DNA of 64,000 bases, taken from contig NZ_AQXL01000122.1 in the NCBI RefSeq assembly GCF_000376225.1, positions 1-64,000 on the forward strand. Reading direction: 5' to 3'. Position 1 is the first letter of the stretch, and each line of letters starts with the position of its first letter. The position numbers were made by a program, and so were the translations under genes. Shown in pieces: positions 56,119 to 64,000 of the stretch. This stretch comes from Effusibacillus pohliae DSM 22757. Its GTDB lineage: Bacteria; Bacillota; Bacilli; Tumebacillales; Effusibacillaceae. The notes beneath the pieces are model-generated. The model did no database searches. It was not told the DNA's origin and saw nothing but the letters and a program-made list of their open reading frames with translations.

Positions 56119-56164
56119 CTCGTTTCACACCATGAAACCAAGGTTCAATAGACGGAAAATTTGC

Positions 56165-56194
56165 TTGTTGCATATTTTGCATGTATGGTATGAT
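56165..56194 (+). promoter_or_regulatory. promoter of icd-mdh
   Basis: TTGTTG (56165-56170), 18 bases, TATGAT (56189-56194) with an upstream TGG making an extended -10. Confidence 0.65.
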
Positions 56195-56266
56195 GAAAAC
56201 GGCTGCAATCTAGTAGTTGCGGAAACTACCGGTGATTGATACATACGTGTCGAGGGGGAACGTTCA

Positions 56267-57562
56267 ATGGCGCTGTTCGAGAAGTTTCCGATGCCCGCCG
56301 AAGGCGAAAAAATCAAAGTAGACAATGGGAAATTGATGGTTCCCAACAATCCGATCATCCCGTTTATCGAAGGAGACGGCACCGGTCCCGACATTTGGGC
56401 TGCCGCTTCCCGCGTGTTGGATGCTGCGGTCGCGAAGGCATACAAGGGCGAGAAAAAAATTGCCTGGTATGAAGTGTACGCCGGTGAGAAAGCATTTCAC
56501 AAGTTTAATGAGTGGCTTCCGAATGATACATTGACCGCTCTGAAAGAATACATCGTCAGCATCAAAGGGCCGCTGACCACGCCGGTCGGCGGGGGCATCC
56601 GTTCGCTCAACGTCGCGCTGCGGCAGGAACTGGACCTGTATGTTTGCCTGCGTCCCGTCCGCTATTTTAACGGAGTGCCTTCGCCCGTGAAAAATCCGGA
56701 ACTGGTCGACATGGTAATCTTCCGCGAAAACTCGGAGGACATCTACGCCGGGATTGAATATCAGGCGGGCACGCCGGAAGTGAAAAAGGTCATCGAATTT
56801 TTGCAGAACGAGATGGGCGTCAAGAAAATCCGCTTCCCCGAAACGTCCGGCATCGGCATCAAGCCGGTTTCGCAGGAGGGAACGGAACGGCTCGTCCGCG
56901 CGGCGATCGAATACGCGCTTTGTCACAAGCGTAAGAGCGTGACCCTGGTACATAAGGGCAATATCATGAAGTTCACCGAAGGCGCATTCAAAAACTGGGG
57001 CTACGAACTGGCGGAACGCGAGTTCGCCGACAAAGTGTTCACCTGGGCGCAATACGACCGGATCAAGCAGCAGCAGGGCGCGGAGGCGGCCAACAAGGCG
57101 CAGGCCGAAGCGGAAGCTGCAGGCAAGATCATCATCAAGGACAGCATCGCCGACGCATTCCTGCAGCAAGTGCTGACCCGTCCGGCCGAATATGACGTGA
57201 TCGCGACCATGAATCTGAACGGCGATTACATCTCTGACGCCTTGGCGGCACAAGTGGGAGGCATTGGAATCGCTCCGGGGGCAAACATTAACTACGTCAC
57301 CGGCCACGCCGTGTTTGAAGCTACGCACGGCACGGCACCGAAATACGCTGGACAAGACAAAGTCAACCCGGGTTCCGTCATCCTGTCCGGCGTAATGATG
57401 CTGGAACATCTCGGCTGGCAGGAAGCGGCAGACCTGATCATCCGTTCGATGGAAAAGACGATCGGCCAAAAAATCGTGACATACGACTTCGCCCGTCTGA
57501 TGGAAGGCGCGACCGAAGTGAAATGTTCCGAATTTGGCGATGCGCTGATCAAGAATCTGTAA
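56267..57562 (+). CDS. icd: isocitrate dehydrogenase (NADP)
   Basis: 431 residues. [40 protein letters not shown] with the substrate serine, [20 protein letters not shown] and [22 protein letters not shown] preference is by family resemblance. ATG 56267 behind GAGGGGG. First of a two-gene unit with mdh. Confidence 0.95.
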   Translation: MALFEKFPMPAEGEKIKVDNGKLMVPNNPIIPFIEGDGTGPDIWAAASRVLDAAVAKAYKGEKKIAWYEVYAGEKAFHKFNEWLPNDTLTALKEYIVSIKGPLTTPVGGGIRSLNVALRQELDLYVCLRPVRYFNGVPSPVKNPELVDMVIFRENSEDIYAGIEYQAGTPEVKKVIEFLQNEMGVKKIRFPETSGIGIKPVSQEGTERLVRAAIEYALCHKRKSVTLVHKGNIMKFTEGAFKNWGYELAEREFADKVFTWAQYDRIKQQQGAEAANKAQAEAEAAGKIIIKDSIADAFLQQVLTRPAEYDVIATMNLNGDYISDALAAQVGGIGIAPGANINYVTGHAVFEATHGTAPKYAGQDKVNPGSVILSGVMMLEHLGWQEAADLIIRSMEKTIGQKIVTYDFARLMEGATEVKCSEFGDALIKNL

Positions 57563-57575
57563 GGGGGAACCAGAC

Positions 57576-58514
57576 ATGACGATCAAACGCAAAAAAATTT
57601 CTGTGATCGGTGCCGGCTTTACCGGCGCGACGACCGCTTTGTTCCTGGCGCAGGAGGAACTGGGCGACATCGTGTTGCTCGACATCCCGCAGCTGGAAAA
57701 TCCGACCAAAGGAAAAGCGCTTGACATGTTGGAAGCGACTCCGGTGCTCGGCGTCGACGCGAACATCATCGGCACCAGCAACTACGAGGACACCAAGGAT
57801 TCCGACCTGGTGATCATCACGGCCGGCGTGGCCCGCAAACCGGGCATGAGCCGCGACGACCTCGTCACCACCAACGCCGGCATCGTCAAATCGGTTACCG
57901 AACAGGTCGTAAAATATTCACCGAACTGCTATATCATCGTTCTGTCCAACCCGGTCGACGCAATGACCTACGTCGCCCACAAAACGTCCGGTTTCCCGAA
58001 AAACCGCGTGATCGGACAGTCGGGTGTGCTCGACACCGCGCGCTTCCGCACGTTCGTGGCGCAGGAATTGAATGTTTCCGTCGAGGACGTGACCGGATTC
58101 GTTCTGGGCGGACACGGGGACGATATGGTGCCGCTGATCCGGTATTCGTATGCGGGCGGCATTCCGCTTGAGAAATTGATCCCGCAAGAGCGGATCGACG
58201 CGATTGTCGAACGCACCCGCAAAGGCGGCGGCGAGATCGTCAACCTGCTCGGCACAGGCAGCGCCTATTATGCACCCGCAGCATCGCTGGTTCAAATGGC
58301 GGAAGCCATTTTGAAGGACAAAAAGCGCATTCTTCCGGCGATCGCATTGCTGGAAGGTGAGTACGGGTACGAAAACCTTTACATGGGCGTGCCGACCCTG
58401 ATCGGCGGCAACGGCTTGGAAAAAGTGTTTGAACTGGAACTGACCCCGGAAGAAAAAGCGGCGCTCGACAAGTCGGCCGAATCGGTGCGCAACGTGATGA
58501 ACGTCGTTGGCTGA
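57576..58514 (+). CDS. mdh: malate dehydrogenase (LDH-like type)
   Basis: 312 residues. NAD-site [17 protein letters not shown], substrate arginines in [15 protein letters not shown] and [14 protein letters not shown], catalytic histidine in [14 protein letters not shown] 57576 behind AAGGGGG, 13 bases after icd. Confidence 0.96.
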   Translation: MTIKRKKISVIGAGFTGATTALFLAQEELGDIVLLDIPQLENPTKGKALDMLEATPVLGVDANIIGTSNYEDTKDSDLVIITAGVARKPGMSRDDLVTTNAGIVKSVTEQVVKYSPNCYIIVLSNPVDAMTYVAHKTSGFPKNRVIGQSGVLDTARFRTFVAQELNVSVEDVTGFVLGGHGDDMVPLIRYSYAGGIPLEKLIPQERIDAIVERTRKGGGEIVNLLGTGSAYYAPAASLVQMAEAILKDKKRILPAIALLEGEYGYENLYMGVPTLIGGNGLEKVFELELTPEEKAALDKSAESVRNVMNVVG

Positions 58515-58576
58515 AGGAAACTCGGCTAAAAGCGCCCACATCCGTGCGGGAAACGCCGAGTTGATCGTCCTTGATC
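58513..58576 (-). repeat. 64-bp interspersed hairpin element, copy 2
   Basis: Outer stem AACTCGGC (58519-58526) with GCCGAGTT (58555-58562) and an inner hairpin around CCCACATCCGTGCGGG. Reverse complement of the element at 34717-34780. The outer stem differs from copy 1 at two paired positions (C-G turned to G-C). It begins within the stop codon of mdh. Confidence 0.8.
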
Positions 58577-58606
58577 AAAAAGCTCCCTGACAAGGGGGCT
58601 TTTTTC
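58576..58606 (+). terminator. icd-mdh terminator
   Basis: AAGCTCCCT...AGGGGGCTT with one G-T pair, then T-run; immediately after the repeat element. Confidence 0.88.
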
Positions 58607-58840
58607 TTTGGGAAGCTGTCCGCGAAAAGGCTGTTTTAAAAACATTTCAATCGGATATTTATACAATCAAATGAAAATATCCGCGATAATTAAAATGTCC
58701 GTGAGAACGAGATTGATAAAGCGCGGGGGAGAAAAATATCCATTATTGCCTCTTACTCCCTTTCCGTCAGTCGCCAAACGGTTGATGGCTGTGATAATGT
58801 AGGGAATGGATTCTATATATTGATTTTGAACCGAAATTTT
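58607..58840. other. AT-rich stretch with no recognised gene
   Basis: Part of the 569-base gap between mdh and oppA. A 64-codon frame here has no ribosome site and is not convincing. Confidence 0.5.
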
Positions 58841-58844
58841 ACAG

Positions 58845-58873
58845 TAGACTCATGAGTCTAAGTTCGGTATAAT
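58845..58873 (+). promoter_or_regulatory. opp promoter with a palindrome over its -35
   Basis: TATAAT (58868-58873) with TAGACT (58845-58850) 17 bases upstream. TAGACTCATGAGTCTA (58845-58860) is a perfect 16-base palindrome that covers the -35 position. Confidence 0.6.
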
Positions 58874-58885
58874 CTTGTTGGCGAT

Positions 58886-58924
58886 TATTGGTGAAATCAA
58901 TAGACTGTATTGGTAACACCAATA
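58886..58924 (+). promoter_or_regulatory. two tandem GntR/FadR-like operators in the opp leader
   Basis: TATTGGTGAAATCAATA (58886-58902) and TATTGGTAACACCAATA (58908-58924), the second perfect, spaced 22 bases start to start. The core TGGT-N3-ACCA fits the TNGT-N3-ACNA consensus of FadR-subfamily GntR regulators. Just downstream of the -10, as expected for repression. Confidence 0.6.
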
Positions 58925-59020
58925 GAATAATGGGTTTCTTTTTCGATTAGAATTGTTCAAAAATTCGTTTTACGCAAACGGTCGGTCGGAACCGGAGCTT
59001 TTGGCAGGGGTATAGGGTGA

Positions 59021-59040
59021 CAGAACATACATATGTTCTG
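59021..59040 (+). promoter_or_regulatory. 20-bp palindrome before oppA
   Basis: CAGAACATA-CA-TATGTTCTG, nine-base arms; the half-site CAGAACA recurs at 59062 just before the ribosome site. Operator or leader hairpin. Confidence 0.5.
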
Positions 59041-59083
59041 AACCTGACCATAAATAATAACCAGAACAGAAGGGGGCAAATTC

Positions 59084-60712
59084 ATGAAAGCCAAGAAATG
59101 GCTCTCAGCAGCCGTTGTGCTGACGATGGCTGGCAGTGTACTGGCAGGCTGCTCAAAGGGGGGCGACAACGCTCAGGGAGGCACAACCGGCGCCAAGCAA
59201 GAATTGAACATTGCGTTCTCTGCAGAACCGCCTGCTTTGGACAACTCGAAGGCGACTGCGAGTGCAGCATTCACCATGATCAATGCGTTCAATGAAGGGC
59301 TTTATCGACTGGACAAAGACGGCAAGGCACAGCCTGCTCTCGCAAAAGCTCTGCCGGAAATTTCTCCTGATGGAAAAACGTATAAAATTACCCTGCGGGA
59401 TGGCATCACCTATTGGGATGGCACCCCTGTGAAAGCAAGCGACTTCGAATATGCATGGAAACGGACGCTGGATCCTGCAACCAAATCGCAGTACGCTTTC
59501 ATGGTGGCCTGGATCAAAGGCGGCAAGGAATACAACGAAGGGAAAGGCAAGGCGGAAGATGTTCAGGTGAAGGCGCTGGACGACAAGACGCTCCAGTTCA
59601 CGCTGGAACAGCCGAAAGCATTCTTCACCGAACTGCTCGCGTTCCCGCTGTTCTTCCCGCAACAGCCTGATTTCGTCAAGAAAGCGGGCGACAAGTACGG
59701 TACCGATGCTGACAAAGTGCTGGGCGCAGGTCCTTTCAAGCTGGAAAAATGGGATCATGAACAACAACTCGTATTCGTGAAAAATGACAAGTACTGGGAT
59801 GCCAAGAACGTAAAACTGGAAAAGGTTACTGTTCAAATCGTGAAAGATACCAACACGGCTTTGAACCTGTTTGAAACCGGCGCGGTTGACCTGGCGCAAA
59901 TCAACCGTGACGCGATTCCGAAGTGGAAAGACAAGCCGGAATACACGCTTAAGAAAGAACTTGTCACCCAGTACATGATGTATAACGAAAATGTGCCGGT
60001 TCTGAAGAACAAGAAGATTCGTCAGGCTCTGACGATGGCGATTGACCGTCAGGCGTATGTCGATGTCGTGCTGGCAAACGGTTCGCAACCGTCTACCGGA
60101 TTCGTTCCGAATGGTACGCTCGACGGGAACGGCAACGATTTCCGCAAGACCGCGGGCGATCTGGAACCGAAGTTTGATGCGGCGAAAGCGAAACAACTGT
60201 TGCAAGAGGGATTGCAGGAACTCGGCATGTCTTCCTTCCCGAAACTGAAAGTGCTGGCCGACGATACGGAAACCGCGAAAAAATCTCTGGAGTTCGTGAT
60301 TGCACAATGGAAGCAAAACTTGGGCATCGAGTTGATCGCCGAGCCGGTTCCGCATAAACTGCGTCTCGAACGGAGCACGAACAGACAGTATGACATCGTC
60401 GTATCGCTCTGGGGTGCTGACTACAACGACCCGATGACGTTCCTTGACATGTGGGTGACCAAAGGCGAATTCAATGAATGTGACTGGTCGAACGCCCAGT
60501 ATGACCAGTTGATCAAGGCGGCACAAACGGAAACCGACCGCGCGAAGCGTGCAAAATTGCTGGTGGATGCCGAAAAGATTTTGATGGATGAAATGCCGAT
60601 CGGTCCGATGTACTTCCGCAACCTTGTGTATCTGAAGAAGACGAAGGTTGACGGATTGATTCTGCCGGTATACGGCGAAGAATGGGAATTGAAATGGACC
60701 TCGATTAAGTAA
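59084..60712 (+). CDS. oppA: oligopeptide ABC transporter substrate-binding lipoprotein
   Basis: 542 residues. Lipoprotein signal with lipobox LAGC (near residue 22). SBP family 5 features: FSAEPPALDNSKATASAAFT, the signature DGITYWDGTPVKASDFEYAW and RQALTMAIDRQAYV. Binds peptides outside the membrane and delivers them to OppBC. ATG 59084 behind AGAAGGGGG. Separated from oppB by a long hairpin. Confidence 0.93.
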   Translation: MKAKKWLSAAVVLTMAGSVLAGCSKGGDNAQGGTTGAKQELNIAFSAEPPALDNSKATASAAFTMINAFNEGLYRLDKDGKAQPALAKALPEISPDGKTYKITLRDGITYWDGTPVKASDFEYAWKRTLDPATKSQYAFMVAWIKGGKEYNEGKGKAEDVQVKALDDKTLQFTLEQPKAFFTELLAFPLFFPQQPDFVKKAGDKYGTDADKVLGAGPFKLEKWDHEQQLVFVKNDKYWDAKNVKLEKVTVQIVKDTNTALNLFETGAVDLAQINRDAIPKWKDKPEYTLKKELVTQYMMYNENVPVLKNKKIRQALTMAIDRQAYVDVVLANGSQPSTGFVPNGTLDGNGNDFRKTAGDLEPKFDAAKAKQLLQEGLQELGMSSFPKLKVLADDTETAKKSLEFVIAQWKQNLGIELIAEPVPHKLRLERSTNRQYDIVVSLWGADYNDPMTFLDMWVTKGEFNECDWSNAQYDQLIKAAQTETDRAKRAKLLVDAEKILMDEMPIGPMYFRNLVYLKKTKVDGLILPVYGEEWELKWTSIK

Positions 60713-60742
60713 CCGAATTTGGCAACCGATAAAAGTGTGAGA

Positions 60743-60787
60743 GAAAGGGACCGTTCTTGGGCCTTAGATAAAAGAACGGTCCCTTTC
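60743..60787 (+). other. 16-bp stem-loop between oppA and oppB
   Basis: GAAAGGGACCGTTCTT pairs perfectly with AAGAACGGTCCCTTTC around 13 bases. No T-run follows, so it may act as a partial terminator or protect the oppA mRNA end. Confidence 0.8.
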
Positions 60788-60871
60788 AAACTGGACTCTT
60801 ACTGTTTCTCGTCAAGATTTTCTTTTTTCAGTGGCGGAGGTAACCAATCTATCAAAAATGGGGGTGTCAAT

Positions 60872-61801
60872 GTGCTGCGGTACGTTCTTCGCCGGTTCTT
60901 CTATATGCTGGTAACGATTTGGTTGATCGTAACCGTTACGTTTGTTATGATGCATAACTTGCCAGGCGATCCGTTTGAGAATTCCGAGCGGATGACAGAG
61001 CAACAAAAAACGATTTTGAAACAACAATACGGTTTGGACAAGCCACTTTGGGAACAGTATGTACAGTATTTAGGTGACGTTGCAAAAGGGGATCTGGGCG
61101 TTTCGTTCGCTTTCCCTACCCGAAAAGTAACCGAAATCATTGCACAGGGATTTCCGAATTCACTTGAACTTGGGATCTGGTCGATCAGTCTGGCTGTGAT
61201 ATTTGGATTGACTTTAGGGATCTTGGCTTCGTTGAACCACGGGAAAGCTTTGGATTACATCGCGATGTTTACGGCTGTCCTGGGAGTATCGATTCCTTCG
61301 TTTGTGTTGGCTCCTCTGTTGTCATATTTCGTGGGAGTCAAACTTGAGTGGCTGCCAGCCGGTCTTTGGTACGGTCCGGAGCACCGAATTCTCCCTTCGA
61401 TCGCTCTTTCTTTTTATACATTGGCGATTGTGGCCCGTATGATGAGGACATCGATGTTGGATGTGCTGCACCAGGATTATATCAAGACTGCAAAGTCGAA
61501 AGGGCTTTCCCAGTTTTCGATCGTCCTCAAGCACACCGTTCGAAATGCGATTTTGCCGGTCGTTACGATCTTGGGGCCGATTTTTGTCAATATTATCACG
61601 GGCACGCTTGTGGTTGAACAAGTCTTCTCGATTCCCGGATTGGGCAAGCACTTTGTACAGTCCGTTTATTCGAACGATTATACGATGATTGCCGGTCTGA
61701 CGATCTTTTATTCAGTCATCCTGATTGTTATCATGTTCCTGACGGACATCGTTTACGGCATCATCGATCCGCGAATTCGTTTGGCAAAAGGGAGGGGTTA
61801 A
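60872..61801 (+). CDS. oppB: oligopeptide ABC transporter permease OppB
   Basis: 309 residues, six spans. LRYVLRRFFYMLVTIWLIV start, MHNLPGDPFENSERMT loop, and EAA motif KTAKSKGLSQFSIVLKHTVR for contact with the ATPases. GTG 60872 lies behind GGGGGTG; the frame extends to 60719 through the hairpin, but that part is not protein-like. Confidence 0.92.
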   Translation: MLRYVLRRFFYMLVTIWLIVTVTFVMMHNLPGDPFENSERMTEQQKTILKQQYGLDKPLWEQYVQYLGDVAKGDLGVSFAFPTRKVTEIIAQGFPNSLELGIWSISLAVIFGLTLGILASLNHGKALDYIAMFTAVLGVSIPSFVLAPLLSYFVGVKLEWLPAGLWYGPEHRILPSIALSFYTLAIVARMMRTSMLDVLHQDYIKTAKSKGLSQFSIVLKHTVRNAILPVVTILGPIFVNIITGTLVVEQVFSIPGLGKHFVQSVYSNDYTMIAGLTIFYSVILIVIMFLTDIVYGIIDPRIRLAKGRG

Positions 61802-61804
61802 CCG

Positions 61805-62722
61805 ATGCAAACGATGACAAACGACAAATTTCAGCCCATTCCCAAAGCTTCTTTGGCAAAGGACGCGATAGTCCGTCCGTCGCTGACCTACTGGCAGGAC
61901 GCTTGGCGTCGCCTGAAAAAGAACCGGTTGGCGATGGCCGGGCTTACCATATTGTTAATTCTCTCGTTGTTTGCGATTTTCGCTCCGTTGTTTTCCCAAT
62001 ACGATTATGCCACCCAAAACTTGCAAGAACGAAACCTCTGGCCCTCCTCCCAACACTGGTTTGGGACCGATGAATTCGGCAGGGATCTGTGGGTTCGTGT
62101 GTGGTGGGGAACCCGAATCTCTTTGTTCATTGGAATTATGGCCGCCACACTGGATTTGATTTTTGGTGTTCTCTATGGAGGAATATCCGCTTATTACGGC
62201 GGAAAAGTGGACGACGTGATGCAGCGGATTATCGAGATCATTTACTCGATTCCGTTTTTGATGGTCACCATTTTGATGATCATGATGATTGGTCCGGGGG
62301 TTTGGACAATCATTATCGCGTACGCGGTCACCGGTTGGGTGGGGATGGCACGCTTGGTGCGCGGACAAGTCCTATCACTTAAGGAACAGGAGTTTGTGCT
62401 GGCCGCTCGCACTCTGGGAGCCAGTTCATCGCGCATTATCTTGAAGCATTTGATTCCCAATGCGCTTGGCATCATCATCGTCAACATCACATTTGTTGTT
62501 CCGAATGCCATTTTTGTGGAAGCTTTTCTGAGCTTTATCGGTCTGGGAATTCGTCCGCCGCTTGCGTCTCTTGGTACGTTATTGTCTGATGGAGTGAACG
62601 TAATGCGATCGTTCCCCTATCGTGTTTTGATCCCGACAGCTGTCTTCAGTTTGATTTTGTTAAGCTTCAACCTGTTGGGAGACGGTCTGCGTGACGCTCT
62701 CGATCCGAAGATGCGCAAGTAA
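61805..62722 (+). CDS. oppC: oligopeptide ABC transporter permease OppC
   Basis: 305 residues. N-terminal OppC extension with WRRLKKNRLAMAGLTILLIL, HWFGTDEFGRDLW, and EAA loop LAARTLGASSSRIILKHLIP. ATG 61805 behind GGAGGGG, three bases after oppB. Confidence 0.94.
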   Translation: MQTMTNDKFQPIPKASLAKDAIVRPSLTYWQDAWRRLKKNRLAMAGLTILLILSLFAIFAPLFSQYDYATQNLQERNLWPSSQHWFGTDEFGRDLWVRVWWGTRISLFIGIMAATLDLIFGVLYGGISAYYGGKVDDVMQRIIEIIYSIPFLMVTILMIMMIGPGVWTIIIAYAVTGWVGMARLVRGQVLSLKEQEFVLAARTLGASSSRIILKHLIPNALGIIIVNITFVVPNAIFVEAFLSFIGLGIRPPLASLGTLLSDGVNVMRSFPYRVLIPTAVFSLILLSFNLLGDGLRDALDPKMRK

Positions 62723-62734
62723 GGAGGGAGTCAC

Positions 62735-63755
<1,021 letters not shown>

Positions 63756-63763
<8 letters not shown>

Positions 63764-64000
63764 AAACATTCTTGAGGTTCGGAATCTGAAAAAATATTTC
63801 CAGGTTGGAGGCGGCAAGGTCCTCAAAGCGGTCGACAACGTATCGTTCTCCATCAAACGGGGAGAGACGTTTGGACTTGTTGGAGAGTCGGGATGCGGAA
63901 AATCCACCGCCGGGCGGACGATTATCAGGCTGTATGACGCAACTGACGGAGAGGTCATTTTTAACGGGGAAAACGTTCACCGGTTAAGGGGAAAAAAACT
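63756..64000 (+). CDS. oppF: oligopeptide ABC transporter ATPase OppF (partial, cut by the window end)
   Basis: First 81 residues only, from GTG 63756, overlapping oppD by eight bases. MAENILEVRNLKKYFQVGGG, Walker A GESGCGKSTAG and TIIRLYDATDGEVIFNGENV. Partner ATPase of OppD. The ribosome site is GTGGGGGGAC. Confidence 0.9.

Noticed and set aside
60719-60871. N-terminal extension of OppB
   Set aside because: It would run through the 16-bp stem-loop; the GTG at 60872 has the ribosome site and gives the standard N-terminus.

Overview
The window reads as a low-GC-phylum (Firmicutes, class Bacilli) endospore former with a moderately GC-rich genome. Evidence: a GerA/GerB/GerC germination operon, a DUF3243 protein, AGGAGG-type ribosome sites with many GTG/TTG starts, and a gene order dnaE - NADP-malic enzyme - small protein - accD - accA - pfkA - pyk - fxsA - icd - mdh that matches the Bacillus chromosome. 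I would guess an Alicyclobacillaceae-like genus (Effusibacillus/Tumebacillus type); that is inference. No phage, plasmid, IS element or CRISPR array was seen.

Layout. (1) 1-734: end of an rRNA operon (5S), tRNA-Gln, tRNA-Cys, terminators. (2) 785-8992: aconitase, a three-gene 2-oxoacid (pyruvate-type) dehydrogenase E1a-E1b-E2 operon with a long leader, and a YhdH/AcuI-type reductase. (3) 9013-23680: a phenylacetate (paa) catabolic island of two transcription units (EthD-PaaI-thioesterase-hydratase-PaaK-hydratase-PaaG-PaaH-PaaH-like-PaaJ-thioesterase-PaaX and PaaABCD-aldehyde dehydrogenase). Both units carry the same 19-bp operator-like box. The island is bracketed by two copies of a ~246-bp cassette encoding a 50/51-residue four-cysteine protein. 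(4) 23748-34528: transporters and housekeeping genes: DUF169, two EamA exporters, EcsAB, DUF445, UPF0173 hydrolase, a MocR regulator, a truncated GNAT gene, PaiB, DUF3243. (5) 34869-39204: small membrane protein and the germination operon. (6) 39216-44161: FAD amine-oxidase/desaturase-like gene, YtoI (HTH-DRTGG-CBS-hotdog), Lgt, Uma2-type protein and a probable minus-strand basic protein. (7) 44348-58514: dnaE and the lipid/glycolysis/TCA block. (8) 58845-64000: oligopeptide ABC transporter oppABCD(F), running off the end.

How it fits together. Phenylacetate is activated by PaaK, epoxidised by PaaABC(D), isomerised by PaaG, opened and beta-oxidised by the hydratases, PaaH and PaaJ to acetyl-CoA and succinyl-CoA, which enter the TCA cycle (aconitase, isocitrate and malate dehydrogenases are also here). 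PaaE and a PaaZ fusion are absent; an aldehyde dehydrogenase plus extra hydratase/thioesterase genes probably cover the PaaZ steps. PaaX and the shared box give a likely control circuit.

Less ordinary content: the duplicated zinc-ribbon cassette, a 64-bp interspersed hairpin element with compensatory base changes, a second 43-bp element whose one copy ends a truncated GNAT gene, a dehydrogenase paralogue that has lost its NAD-binding motif, and a layered set of palindromes in front of oppA. All coordinates and motifs were read by eye; homology calls come from recognition of family motifs, not from searches.
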